This document shows positions 1 to 6,462 of a stretch of 6,537 nt of DNA, piece after piece; the first letter of the stretch is position 1, and each line of letters starts with the position of its first letter. Position numbers and translations under genes: made by a program. Source of the stretch: Myxococcales bacterium (GTDB lineage Bacteria; Myxococcota_A; UBA9160; JALSIO01). The stretch covers positions 1 through 6,537 of the forward strand of contig JALSIO010000033.1 of the NCBI GenBank assembly GCA_026989995.1. Direction: 5' to 3'. Below the pieces are notes generated by a model. That model searched no databases and had not been told where the DNA came from. It saw only the letters and a program-made list of their open reading frames with translations.

Positions 1-1
1 C

Positions 2-1570
2 CGCCACAGCCTCCTCGAGCTCTGCGAGGGCGCGGACATCCTGATCGGGCTTTCGGCCAAGGGCGCCTTCACCCCGGAGATGATCCGCCGCATGGCCCGT
101 GACCCGGTGGTGCTCGCCATGGCCAATCCGTGGCCCGAGATCATGCCCGACGAGGCCCATGCGGTGCGGCGCGACCTGATCATGGGCACCGGGCGCTCGG
201 ATTTTCCCAACCAGGTGAACAACGTCCTCGGATTTCCCTTCATCTTCCGCGGCGCCCTCGACACCCGGGCCCGCGCCATCAACGTGGAGATGAAGGTGGC
301 CGCAGCGCGGGCGCTCGCCGCACTCGCCCGGGAGGACGTTCCGGAGTCGGTGAGCCGCGCCTACGGCTGGGAGCGCTTCCGTTTCGGCCGGGACTACCTG
401 ATCCCCAAGCCCTTCGACCCGCGGGTGCTCGTCTGGGAGAGCCTCGCCGTGGCCCGGGCGGCGATCGAGAGCGGCGTGGCCCGTCGGATCCTGGATCTCG
501 ATCGCTATCGCGAGGAGCTCGCCCAGCGGCTCGACCCCACCCGCGCCTTCGTCGTGCTCGCCACCCGGAAGGCCCAGGCCAACCCGCCGGTGGTGGTCTT
601 TCCGGAGGCGATGAACGAGCGCATCCTCCGCGCCGTCCCGGAGATCCAGGAGGAGGCCGTGGCCCGGGTCCGCCTGCTCGGGGTGCCCGAGGCGGTCCGC
701 CGCCGCGCAGAGCAGCTCGGTGTGAGCCTCGGCGACGCCGAGATCCAGGACCCCCGGGAGCTCGACTGCCTCGACGAGCTCGTCCGCATCTATCTCGACC
801 GCCCGCTCGGCCGGGGCCGGGTGGCCCACGATGCCCGCCAGGAGATCCTGAACGACCCGCTCCTGTGCGCGATGCTGCTCCTCGAGGCGGGCCGATGTGA
901 GTCCATGGTGGCGGGGGCCGACATCTCCTACCCCCAGGCCGCCCGCAAGCTCCTGCGGGTGGTCGGCACCGCCCCCGGCTACACCCGCGCCGCGGGGATG
1001 CATGCGGTTCGTACCCGGCAGCGGCAGCTCTTCTTCGCCGATACCACGCTCAACATCTCGCCGGATGCCGAGGCCCTCGCGGGCATCGCGATCGCCGCGG
1101 CCAAGGCGGCGCGGCGCTTCCAGGTGGAGCCGGTGGTGGCGATGCTCTCCTTCTCGAACTTCGGCGAGTCGGACCACGCGGAGGCGCGCAAGGTGGCCGA
1201 CGCCACCAAGATCGTACGCACCCGCGAGCCCGACCTCCCGGTGATCGGCGAGATCCAGGCCGACTGGGCCGTGTGCCCCGACGAATTCCGGGACGTGATC
1301 CCGGTGGGCCGGGAGATCGCGAAGCCGGCCAACGTGCTGATCTTCCCGAGCCTTGCGGCCGCCAACATCGCCTTTCGGCTGGTGCGCTCCCTCGGAGAGG
1401 GAGTGGACGTCATCGGGCCGGTGATGCTGGGGCTGCGCCACTCGGTGGGGCTGCTTCCGCGGGGTGCGACGGTGAAGGAGATCGTCCGGATCACCGCGAT
1501 CTCCGGTCTCGAGGCCCGGGCGCTCGCCGGCCAGGAGGGTCGGCAGCAGGAGCTCTTCGCCCGGACGTAG
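2..1570 (+). CDS. maeB: NADP-dependent malic enzyme, MaeB type with phosphotransacetylase-like domain (5' partial)
   Basis: Oxidative decarboxylation of L-malate to pyruvate and CO2 with reduction of NAD(P)+, a cytosolic link between the TCA cycle and pyruvate/acetyl-CoA. The gene enters from the left edge; the frame is open from base 2 to a TAG at 1568 and gives 522 residues of a family usually about 750-770 long, so roughly the first third is missing. Residues 1-115 of the visible part are the end of the malic NAD-binding domain, with the hallmark [12 protein letters not shown] at residues 63-74 followed by [10 protein letters not shown]. From about residue 195 ([15 protein letters not shown]) to the end is the phosphotransacetylase-like domain, with SFSNFGESD near 383-391 and [11 protein letters not shown] near 448-458. 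In E. coli MaeB this domain is regulatory and responds to acetyl-CoA rather than acting as a true Pta. The linker and the early phosphotransacetylase part look divergent from the usual VFAEGEDERVL form. The internal ATG at 80 is not the start because homology continues upstream of it. Confidence 0.95.
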   Translation, partial: RHSLLELCEGADILIGLSAKGAFTPEMIRRMARDPVVLAMANPWPEIMPDEAHAVRRDLIMGTGRSDFPNQVNNVLGFPFIFRGALDTRARAINVEMKVAAARALAALAREDVPESVSRAYGWERFRFGRDYLIPKPFDPRVLVWESLAVARAAIESGVARRILDLDRYREELAQRLDPTRAFVVLATRKAQANPPVVVFPEAMNERILRAVPEIQEEAVARVRLLGVPEAVRRRAEQLGVSLGDAEIQDPRELDCLDELVRIYLDRPLGRGRVAHDARQEILNDPLLCAMLLLEAGRCESMVAGADISYPQAARKLLRVVGTAPGYTRAAGMHAVRTRQRQLFFADTTLNISPDAEALAGIAIAAAKAARRFQVEPVVAMLSFSNFGESDHAEARKVADATKIVRTREPDLPVIGEIQADWAVCPDEFRDVIPVGREIAKPANVLIFPSLAAANIAFRLVRSLGEGVDVIGPVMLGLRHSVGLLPRGATVKEIVRITAISGLEARALAGQEGRQQELFART

Positions 1571-1615
1571 CGCGGGCCGTCCCGTCCCCCCGGCGGGCTC
1601 GGCGGGTCGCGGATC

Positions 1616-1675
1616 TGCGCGGCCGCGGGCCGCGCAAGCCCACCGCGCCCGGGATGCCTGCCCGGCCCGGGGCGC
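1616..1675. terminator. Candidate bidirectional terminator hairpins between convergent genes
   Basis: The spacer between the malic enzyme stop and the convergent nitroreductase stop holds a perfect inverted repeat: a 9-bp stem (TGCGCGGCC at 1616-1624 with GGCCGCGCA at 1628-1636) around a 3-nt loop. A second, imperfect stem pairs GCGCCCGGG (1645-1653) with CCCGGGGCGC (1666-1675), with one bulged base. Neither is followed by a T tract on either strand, so intrinsic termination is only plausible. The location, between two converging 3' ends, is the main support; in DNA this GC-rich, such stems also arise by chance. Confidence 0.4.
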
Positions 1676-1681
1676 GCCGGC

Positions 1682-2377
1682 TCAGCCGCCCATGCGGGGC
1701 TCGAGTGCGGCGGCGTCGAAGCGCTCGAAGAAGAGCTTGCGGTCCACCGGCTCCCGCGGCGGGCGCCCGTAGCGCCCGCGGGGCCAGCCGATCGGGAGCA
1801 TCGCGCAGCTCGGGATCTCCGGGGGAAGCCCGAGGAAGCGATCGCAGGACTCGCCGAAGCTCCGGTGGAGCGTGGTGAGCGAGGCGCCGAGGCCCACGGC
1901 CCGGCAGGCGAGCAGGATGTTCTGCACGCAGGGGAAGAGCGCCTGGAGCTGGGGCTCCCCGCGTCGGCGCCACCCGGCCACGAAGAGGAGCACCGGCACC
2001 TCGTGGAGGTGCTCGGCAAGGTGGAGGGCCGCCCGGATGTTGCGTCGGCGGTCCTCCGGGAATCCCGGCTCCCGGCTGCGCTCGAGCGCCGGGGCGATGT
2101 AGGCGTGGAAGGCGCGGCGGTAGCGCTCGGCGATCCACGCCCTCCGCTCCGCCTCCGTGACGACCACGAAGACCCACGGCTGTCGATTGCCGCCGCTCGG
2201 TGCGAAGGTCCCCGCCTCGCAGACCTTCCGGATCAGCGCCGGGGGCACCGGATCGGGGCGCAGCCGGCGGATCGCCCGGCAGGTGCGGATCCCCTCGAGA
2301 AGCGGCACGTCCTCCCCGATGCGCTCGATGTCGAGGGCCTCGGGCGGAGCGCCGCCGGCCGCATCCGCCCCGCTCAA
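1682..2377 (-). CDS. Nitroreductase-family FMN oxidoreductase
   Basis: A 231-residue flavoprotein of the FMN-dependent nitroreductase fold, which typically forms a cytosolic dimer and uses NAD(P)H to reduce nitro groups, quinones, enones or other electrophiles; the substrate here is unknown. Visible family marks are the N-terminal arginine cluster RTCRAIRRLRPDPVP (31-45), the FMN/active-site loop APSGGNRQPW (59-68), a helix ending ACRAVGLGASL (158-167), and the C-terminal PIGWPRGRYGRPPREPV (195-211). Start choice: TTG at 2377 overlaps the TGA of the upstream gene (TTGA) and has GAGG seven bases upstream, inside the upstream gene. A GTG at 2308 is an alternative that would remove 23 poorly conserved residues; a GGGGAGG lies only two bases before it. 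The frame stays open far upstream through the ThDP gene, but that is a GC-driven shadow. It is the last gene of the three-gene minus-strand operon. Confidence 0.88.
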   Translation of the reverse strand: MSGADAAGGAPPEALDIERIGEDVPLLEGIRTCRAIRRLRPDPVPPALIRKVCEAGTFAPSGGNRQPWVFVVVTEAERRAWIAERYRRAFHAYIAPALERSREPGFPEDRRRNIRAALHLAEHLHEVPVLLFVAGWRRRGEPQLQALFPCVQNILLACRAVGLGASLTTLHRSFGESCDRFLGLPPEIPSCAMLPIGWPRGRYGRPPREPVDRKLFFERFDAAALEPRMGG

Positions 2378-3921
2378 AGCACTGCCTCGATCAGGCTCGG
2401 TCCCGGCGCGGCCAGGGCGCGGGAGAGCTCCTCCCGGAAGGCCTCGACCGTCTCGGCCCGGGCCGCGGGCACGCCCTGCCCGCGGGCGAGGGCCACCCAG
2501 TCGAGCGGGGGGCGGTCGAGGGAGGTGAGGTCCCGGGCCACGGGCCCCGGCTCGGCGACGCCCGCGCGCGCGAGCTCCACCTGCAGGATGCGGTAGCGGC
2601 GGTTGGAGCAGAGCACGGTGGTCACGTCGAGCCCCTCCCGCGCGTGGGTGTGGAGCGCCTGCAGGGTGTAGAGCGCGCTTCCGTCGGCCTCGAGCGCGAT
2701 CACCCGGCGGCCGGGGCAGGCGAGGGCGGCGCCGGCGGCGCAGGGGAGCCCTTGGCCGATCGCGCCGCCGGTCAGGCCGAGCCAGGTGTGCGGCCTGGAG
2801 CCCGCCGCCGCCACGAAGTGCGGCAGCGCGCTGGTGGCGCCTTCGTCGACCACGACGGCGCCCTCGGGCTGCAGCGCCGCGAGCACCGCACCGAGGGAGG
2901 CCGGGTCGAGAGGACCCGAGGCCGGGGCCTCGGGCCGCGGCGCATCGGGGCCGCGCGGCACCGGGGCGCCGAGCTCGTCGGCGAGGGCGCGGAGGGCGGG
3001 GCGCGGATCCTCCGCGTCGCTGGCGAGGGTCGCCACGCCGCAGCCTTCGGGAACGAGCCGGCTCGGCGCGTCCGGATAGCCGAAGAAGGCCACCGGCTCG
3101 CGCGCCCCGGCGAGCAGGAGCAGGTCCACCCCGGCGAGCTGGGCGAGCGCCTGCTCGGGGAAGTAGCCGAGGCGCTCCACGGCCGGGCGCCCGGCACCGC
3201 GCTCGAGCCGGGCCGGAAAGGTCTCGCAGACCAGGCGCGCGCCGGTGGCCGCGGCGACCCGGGCGGCGGCGGCGAGTCCCTCCTCCCGAAGGGCGAGGCC
3301 GCCCACGAGCAGCACCGGGCGGGTGGCGCTCCGCAGCCGGCGCAGGGCCTCGGCCACCCGCTCGGCCGGCGGCTGGCGGGGCTCGGGCCGGGGGAGGGTG
3401 GCCTCGGCCGGGGGCGGGCCGGACTCCGCCCACTGGCAGTCCGCCGGCGCGATCAGGGTCCCCACACACCCGGGTGACGCGGACACGCGGGCGTGCAGGG
3501 CTGCGAAGTCGCGCGCGAGGTCGTCCGGTCGTCGGGAGCTCCGGACCTCGGCGGAGACGGTGCCGGCGAGTGCCGCGATGTCCGAGGTGAGCGGCGCGTC
3601 GGCGTCGCGGTGCCAGGTGGTGTGGTCGCCCACCACGTTCAGGACCGGACTCCGGGCGCGGCGCGCGTTGTGGAGGTTCGCGAGGCCGTTGGCGAGGCCG
3701 GGGCCGAGGTGCAGCAGCGTCACCGCCGGCCGATCGGTCATCCGGCCATAGCCGTCGGCGGCGCCGGTGCACACCCCCTCGAAGAGCCCGAGCACCGCGC
3801 GGGTGCCCGGCACCTCGTCGAGGGCGGTCACGAGGGGCATCTCGGTGGTGCCCGGGTTGGCGAACCACACGGTGGCGCCGAGCGACCGGGCGGTCCGGAC
3901 CAGCGCGAGGGCGCCCCTCAC
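2374..3921 (-). CDS. ThDP-dependent acetolactate synthase-like enzyme (IlvX-like)
   Basis: A 515-residue thiamine-diphosphate enzyme of the acetolactate synthase/benzoylformate decarboxylase superfamily, expected to act on a 2-keto acid by decarboxylation or carboligation. The N-terminal pyrimidine-binding domain (about 1-165) carries FANPGTTEM (20-28) and LFEGVCTGAADGYGR (46-60), with the cofactor-activating glutamate at E48, then LHLGPGLANGLANLHNARRA (70-89). A central domain spans about 190-330. The C-terminal diphosphate-binding domain holds GGAIGQGLPCAAGAAL (385-400) and the Mg/ThDP motif ADGS (412-415) through N440. By memory of the family, the closest recognisable relative is mycobacterial IlvX, also about 515 residues and sharing the GDHxTxHxxxDAPLxSDI segment (here around 98-114). 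It is not the biosynthetic IlvB; no IlvN regulatory subunit is present. GTG start at 3921 overlaps the previous TGA (GTGA), with GGGAG five bases upstream. The true reaction cannot be read from sequence. Confidence 0.88.
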   Translation of the reverse strand: MRGALALVRTARSLGATVWFANPGTTEMPLVTALDEVPGTRAVLGLFEGVCTGAADGYGRMTDRPAVTLLHLGPGLANGLANLHNARRARSPVLNVVGDHTTWHRDADAPLTSDIAALAGTVSAEVRSSRRPDDLARDFAALHARVSASPGCVGTLIAPADCQWAESGPPPAEATLPRPEPRQPPAERVAEALRRLRSATRPVLLVGGLALREEGLAAAARVAAATGARLVCETFPARLERGAGRPAVERLGYFPEQALAQLAGVDLLLLAGAREPVAFFGYPDAPSRLVPEGCGVATLASDAEDPRPALRALADELGAPVPRGPDAPRPEAPASGPLDPASLGAVLAALQPEGAVVVDEGATSALPHFVAAAGSRPHTWLGLTGGAIGQGLPCAAGAALACPGRRVIALEADGSALYTLQALHTHAREGLDVTTVLCSNRRYRILQVELARAGVAEPGPVARDLTSLDRPPLDWVALARGQGVPAARAETVEAFREELSRALAAPGPSLIEAVL

Positions 3922-4850
3922 CCGAGCTCCCGGTTCACCGGGGCGATCACCTCCTCGCCGAAGCGCGCGATGGCGTCGAGGAGCTCCCCGCGGTTCCGGC
4001 CGCGGAGGCCCAGCGTGAGGCGGCCCACGCCGAGGTCGGTGAGGGCCGCGATCTCGTCGCGCAGCGCCCCGGGCTCGTAGTCTCCGCGGCCGTAGACGGT
4101 GAGGGAGAGGGGACTGAAGGAGATCTCGAGCGGGGCCGTGCGGCCCACGCGCTCGGCGTGCTCGCGGGCGTAGTCGATGCGGCGGGCGAGGTCCTCGAGC
4201 GTCTCCACGGCCGCGGTGCGCACGTGGGGGGCGAAGGTCTTCGGGCTCGGAAAGGGAACCCAGCCGTCGCCGAGCTCCACCGCCCGCCGGATCGCCCGCC
4301 GGCTGTTGCCGCCCACCAGGATCGGCGGGCCGGGCCGTTGCACGGGCTGGGGGAGCATGGTGTTGCCGCGGGCCTCGAAGTGCCGCCCGCGGAAGCGCAC
4401 GCTCTGTCCGGTCCAGGCCGCGCGGATCGCGCGGATCGCTTCGTCGGCGAGCTCGTTGCGCTCGTCGGGGTCCACGCCGAGTGCGCGGAACTCGCCCCGC
4501 AGGTAGCCCGCCGCCATGCCGAGGAGCAGGCGGCCGCCGGAGAGGACGTCGAGGGAGGCCGCGGCGCGCGCGGTCAGGAAGGGGTTTCGGTAGCCCGCGA
4601 CCAGGATGTGGGTCTGCACGCGGAGTCGCCGGGTCGCGGCGGCGGCGGTGGAGAGCACGACGAAGGGATCGAGCGCCTGGTGCCCTCCCTCGGCGAGCCA
4701 GCGGTCGGGTGCGAAGGGATGATCGGTCACGAAGACCGCGTCGAAGCCGGCGGCCTCGGCGGCGCGGGAGACCTCCGCCACCGCCTCGAAGCCCACGAAC
4801 TCCTCACCCGCCTCGACCCGGTCTGTGGGAAGCTGGAGGGAGAAGTGCAT
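3918..4850 (-). CDS. LLM-class (probable F420-dependent) oxidoreductase
   Basis: A 310-residue luciferase-like TIM-barrel oxidoreductase, first gene of the minus-strand operon. It resembles the single-chain families annotated as probable F420-dependent oxidoreductases (Rv2161c-like), which transfer hydride between reduced F420 or FMN and a small substrate. Visible marks: an N-terminal strand MHFSLQLP; AEAAGFDAVFVTDHPFAP (31-48); DPFVVLSTAAAATRRLRVQT (61-80), typical of the barrel; the conserved SLDVLSGGRLLLGMAAGY (99-116) and EFRALGVDPDER (120-131); PQPVQRPGPPILVGGNS (167-183), then ELGDGWVPF (192-200). The ATG at 4850 gives the expected N-terminus; the frame stays open to 5147, but the extra residues are proline/arginine-rich and read through the repeat tract, so they are rejected. 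No strong ribosome site precedes the ATG. The cofactor (F420 or FMN) cannot be decided here. The stop overlaps the next gene's GTG. Confidence 0.88.
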   Translation of the reverse strand: MHFSLQLPTDRVEAGEEFVGFEAVAEVSRAAEAAGFDAVFVTDHPFAPDRWLAEGGHQALDPFVVLSTAAAATRRLRVQTHILVAGYRNPFLTARAAASLDVLSGGRLLLGMAAGYLRGEFRALGVDPDERNELADEAIRAIRAAWTGQSVRFRGRHFEARGNTMLPQPVQRPGPPILVGGNSRRAIRRAVELGDGWVPFPSPKTFAPHVRTAAVETLEDLARRIDYAREHAERVGRTAPLEISFSPLSLTVYGRGDYEPGALRDEIAALTDLGVGRLTLGLRGRNRGELLDAIARFGEEVIAPVNRELG

Positions 4851-4966
4851 CGCCGCGCAGGGTGGCCGAGGGTCGGGGGGAGCGCAAGCGAGGGGCGTCC
4901 CATCCTCCGCCCTCCGGTGGCCGGAGTCGGCGTCCGTCGGTGGGCTCGGACCGGGGCCCCGGCGAG
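4851..4966 (-). promoter_or_regulatory. Upstream region of the three-gene operon, no clear promoter motif
   Basis: This non-coding stretch must contain or adjoin the promoter and leader of the LLM/IlvX-like/nitroreductase operon, which has no gene further upstream on the same strand. It is almost uniformly G and C, and I cannot identify a convincing -35/-10 pair, operator or riboswitch in it. Assignment rests on position alone. Confidence 0.3.
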
Positions 4967-5050
4967 GGAGACGGACGCTCCGGCGCCGGAGACGCGCACC
5001 CGGGTGCGGGAGACGGGCGCCCGGCCGAGGGAGGTGGGTGCCCGGGAACC
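4967..5050. repeat. Imperfect 21-bp tandem repeat, about four units
   Basis: GGAGACG recurs at 4967, 4988 and 5009, exactly 21 bases apart, and a decayed copy (GGAGGTG) follows at 5030. The unit consensus is roughly GGAGACGGGCGCCCGGG plus four variable bases. Perfect palindromes are embedded: CTCCGGCGCCGGAG at 4978-4991, CGCACCCGGGTGCG at 4995-5008 and CGGGCGCCCG at 5014-5023. The array lies about 120-200 bases upstream of the LLM gene start and its last unit runs into the beta-galactosidase remnant. Because 21 bp is seven codons, each frame reads as a degenerate seven-residue repeat, but I see no gene using it. It could be a regulatory binding array, or slippage-generated low-complexity DNA. 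Confidence 0.6.
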
Positions 5051-5760
5051 GGACCGTCCAGGGATTCGACCGGCCGCACTGCACCAACATCCAGATGCCC
5101 TCTCCCGGCCCGCCGCCGCGGGTCCCCGGGCACAACCCCACGGGCATCTACGGGCGCCGCTTCCGCCTTCGCGCGCCCTTCGAGGGTCGTCGGGCGGTGC
5201 TCCACTTCGGCGGTGCCGAGAGCGTCCACTACGTCCGCGTGAACGGCGAGCCGGTGGGCTTCGGGAGGGACGCCCGGCTCCCGCAGGAGTTCGACGTCAC
5301 CGCCGCGCTCCGCCCGGGCGAGAACCTGGTTGCGGCGGTGGTCGTCCGGTGGTCCGACGCCAGCTACCTCGAGGACCAGGACCCATGGTGGATCGCCGGC
5401 CTCCACCGGGAGGTCCGGCCCCTCTCCACGGGAAGCCCCTGGATCGCGGATCTCGCGGTGCGGGCCGAGCCGGAGGAGGGCGGCGCACCAACGAGCACGG
5501 CGTCCGGGTGGTGTCCGGCAGGAGCTCGGCGTGGACGGGGATCCGGTGCGGGTCCGCTTCCTGCAGGTCTTCGACTGCCTTCCGAGCGGCGACCTCCTGG
5601 TCTGGAACGACGTGGACATCCACCGGGCCCTGGCCGAGCTCGCCCGCATCGGTGTGGTCTTCGCCCTCGTCCCTCGTCCCGGGCTTCGAGGACGTCGAGT
5701 GGTTCGGCCGGGGGCCCTTCGACAACCACGCGGAGCGCAGGCCTGCCGCCTACGCGGAGG
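5038..5760 (+). pseudogene. Decayed GH2 beta-galactosidase (LacZ-type) remnant
   Basis: The intact family hydrolyses beta-galactosides; this copy cannot. In the first frame, 5038-about 5481 matches the N-terminal sugar-binding domain: VPGNRTVQGFDRPHCTNIQM (usual form VPGNW...PHYTN), NPTGIY at 5134, LHFGGAESVHYVRVNGEPVG, and the very characteristic RWSDASYLEDQD at 5347-5382. After about 5482 the sequence jumps to the C-terminal small-chain domain: TNEHGVRV (5487 onward, resembling the APTDNDG block at that domain's start), then in another frame LGVDGDPVRVRFLQVF and LPSGDLLVWNDVDI (from 5519), then back in the earlier frame FEDVEWFGRGPFDNHAERR (from 5685). The whole catalytic barrel, with its nucleophile and acid/base glutamates, is absent, as are the first 50 or more residues. 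The expected Trp and Tyr are replaced by Arg and Cys. Homology fades near the TetR stop. No in-frame stops appear, but stops are rare at this GC content. Confidence 0.88.
5664..5677 (+). repeat. 7-bp tandem duplication causing a frameshift in the remnant
   Basis: CCCTCGT occurs twice in direct succession (5664-5670 and 5671-5677). Removing one copy restores a continuous GVVFALVPGFEDVEWFG reading across the site, exactly the LacZ small-chain block expected there. This points to a slippage or duplication event that helped inactivate the gene, or occurred after it was already inactive. Confidence 0.85.
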
Positions 5761-6391
5761 CGCTCCCCGCCGGGCCGGAGGAGCCCGGGCCGCGGAGGAG
5801 GTCGCCGAGCAGCTCCCGGAGGGTCTCGAGGCGCCGCCCCACCGGGTAGCGGCTCTGGTTCACCCAGTTGATGATGATCCCGGTCAGCAGGGCCGCCACC
5901 GTCTCCGCGAGGAGCTGTGCGTCCACGTCCCGGCGCACCTCGCCCCGCTCCTGGCCCCGCGCGAGCATGCCCGCGAAGGCGGCCTGCATCTCCGCGATGG
6001 ACCGCGCCCCCGGGCCCGCGGGCGCGCGGTCGCGCATGACGTCGAGGACGAGCTCCCGGAGCAGCGGGTCGCCCCGCTCCAGGGTCTCCGCCGCGCGGGC
6101 GAAAAAGGCGCCGAGCTGGTCGTGCACCGGCGCCGTGCGCTGGCGCTCCTCCTCGAGGGCGCTCCGGTGGAGGTCGAGGAGCCGGGCTGCGAGCTCGTGG
6201 ACGAGCGCCTGCTTGGTGGGGAAGTGGTTGAACACCGTCTTCTGGGAGACGTCCGCCGCCTCGGCGATCTGGTCCACCGTGGTGGCGTCGATCCCCTGCT
6301 CGTGGAAGAGGCGCCAGGCCGCCTCGGCGATCCGGTTCCGGACCTCCCGCTTCTTCCGCTCGCGACGCCCCCCACCCGCCTTCGCTTCCAT
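5750..6391 (-). CDS. TetR/AcrR-family transcriptional regulator
   Basis: A 213-residue one-component repressor that is expected to bind DNA as a dimer and be released by a small ligand. The N-terminal domain is classic: a basic lead (GGGRRERKKREVRNRI, 6-21), AAWRLFHEQGIDATTV (24-39), then the helix-turn-helix DQIAEAADVSQKTVFNHFPTK (40-60) followed by QALVHEL. Residues about 75-205 are the helical ligand/dimer domain, ending in AETVAALLTGIIINWVNQSR, common in this family. The ATG at 6391 starts a normal-length protein; an ATG at 6448 would add 19 residues that span the likely promoter patch and is rejected. The 3' end converges on the beta-galactosidase remnant with no spacer, and the final GSSGPAGSASA looks like a low-complexity tail near that junction. 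The targets are unknown; self-regulation or a divergent gene beyond the right edge are the simplest guesses. Confidence 0.92.
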   Translation of the reverse strand: MEAKAGGGRRERKKREVRNRIAEAAWRLFHEQGIDATTVDQIAEAADVSQKTVFNHFPTKQALVHELAARLLDLHRSALEEERQRTAPVHDQLGAFFARAAETLERGDPLLRELVLDVMRDRAPAGPGARSIAEMQAAFAGMLARGQERGEVRRDVDAQLLAETVAALLTGIIINWVNQSRYPVGRRLETLRELLGDLLRGPGSSGPAGSASA

Positions 6392-6396
6392 TGGGC

Positions 6397-6418
6397 CAGC
6401 ATACAGCAACTTTACAGC
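6397..6418 (-). promoter_or_regulatory. AT-richer patch with 11-bp-spaced direct repeat upstream of the TetR gene
   Basis: Directly upstream of the TetR start the composition drops from very GC-rich to mixed. On the minus strand GCTGTA occurs twice, starting 11 bases apart (plus-strand TACAGC at 6402-6407 and 6413-6418), about one helical turn, with a further CAGC at 6397. The patch is a sensible place for the promoter and for an autoregulatory site, but TetR operators are usually inverted repeats and I find no good one here. A TATGCT could serve as a weak -10; no convincing -35 lies upstream. Confidence 0.3.
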
Positions 6419-6462
6419 CGACCGAAGGAAGGAGGCGCTCCCCACCAAACAAACGGAACCGC

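Noticed and set aside
2378..3868. Long minus-strand open frame that would extend the nitroreductase into a 728-residue fusion
   Set aside because: It runs in a different frame through the whole ThDP gene, is dominated by Arg/Pro/Ala/Gly and shows no domain; the ThDP frame has clear catalytic motifs. It is open only because stops are rare at this GC content.
5008..5024. Similarity of GGGAGACGGGCGCCCGG here to GGGAGCCCGGGCGCCCGG at 6503-6520, as possible element ends flanking the remnant and TetR gene
   Set aside because: The match needs an indel and consists of simple GC palindromic sequence likely to recur by chance; there is no transposase, target duplication or terminal inverted repeat to support a mobile element.
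4851..5147. N-terminal extension of the LLM oxidoreductase
   Set aside because: The extra 99 residues are Pro/Arg-rich and read through the 21-bp repeats and the pseudogene antisense; the barrel's first strand begins at the ATG at 4850.
4158..5849. 563-residue plus-strand open frame antisense to the LLM gene
   Set aside because: Its first part is antisense shadow of the LLM gene and shows no recognisable domain; only its 3' end touches the true small-chain fragment of the beta-galactosidase remnant.
4825..5871. A single 348-residue plus-strand gene spanning the beta-galactosidase region
   Set aside because: Only its middle (5038-about 5481) matches GH2; the rest is a low-complexity shadow, and the later GH2 blocks lie in other frames, so it is not an intact gene.
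6392..6448. Upstream ATG start for the TetR gene
   Set aside because: The added 19 residues are not family-like and would cover the AT-richer patch that probably holds the promoter; the ATG at 6391 gives normal TetR length.
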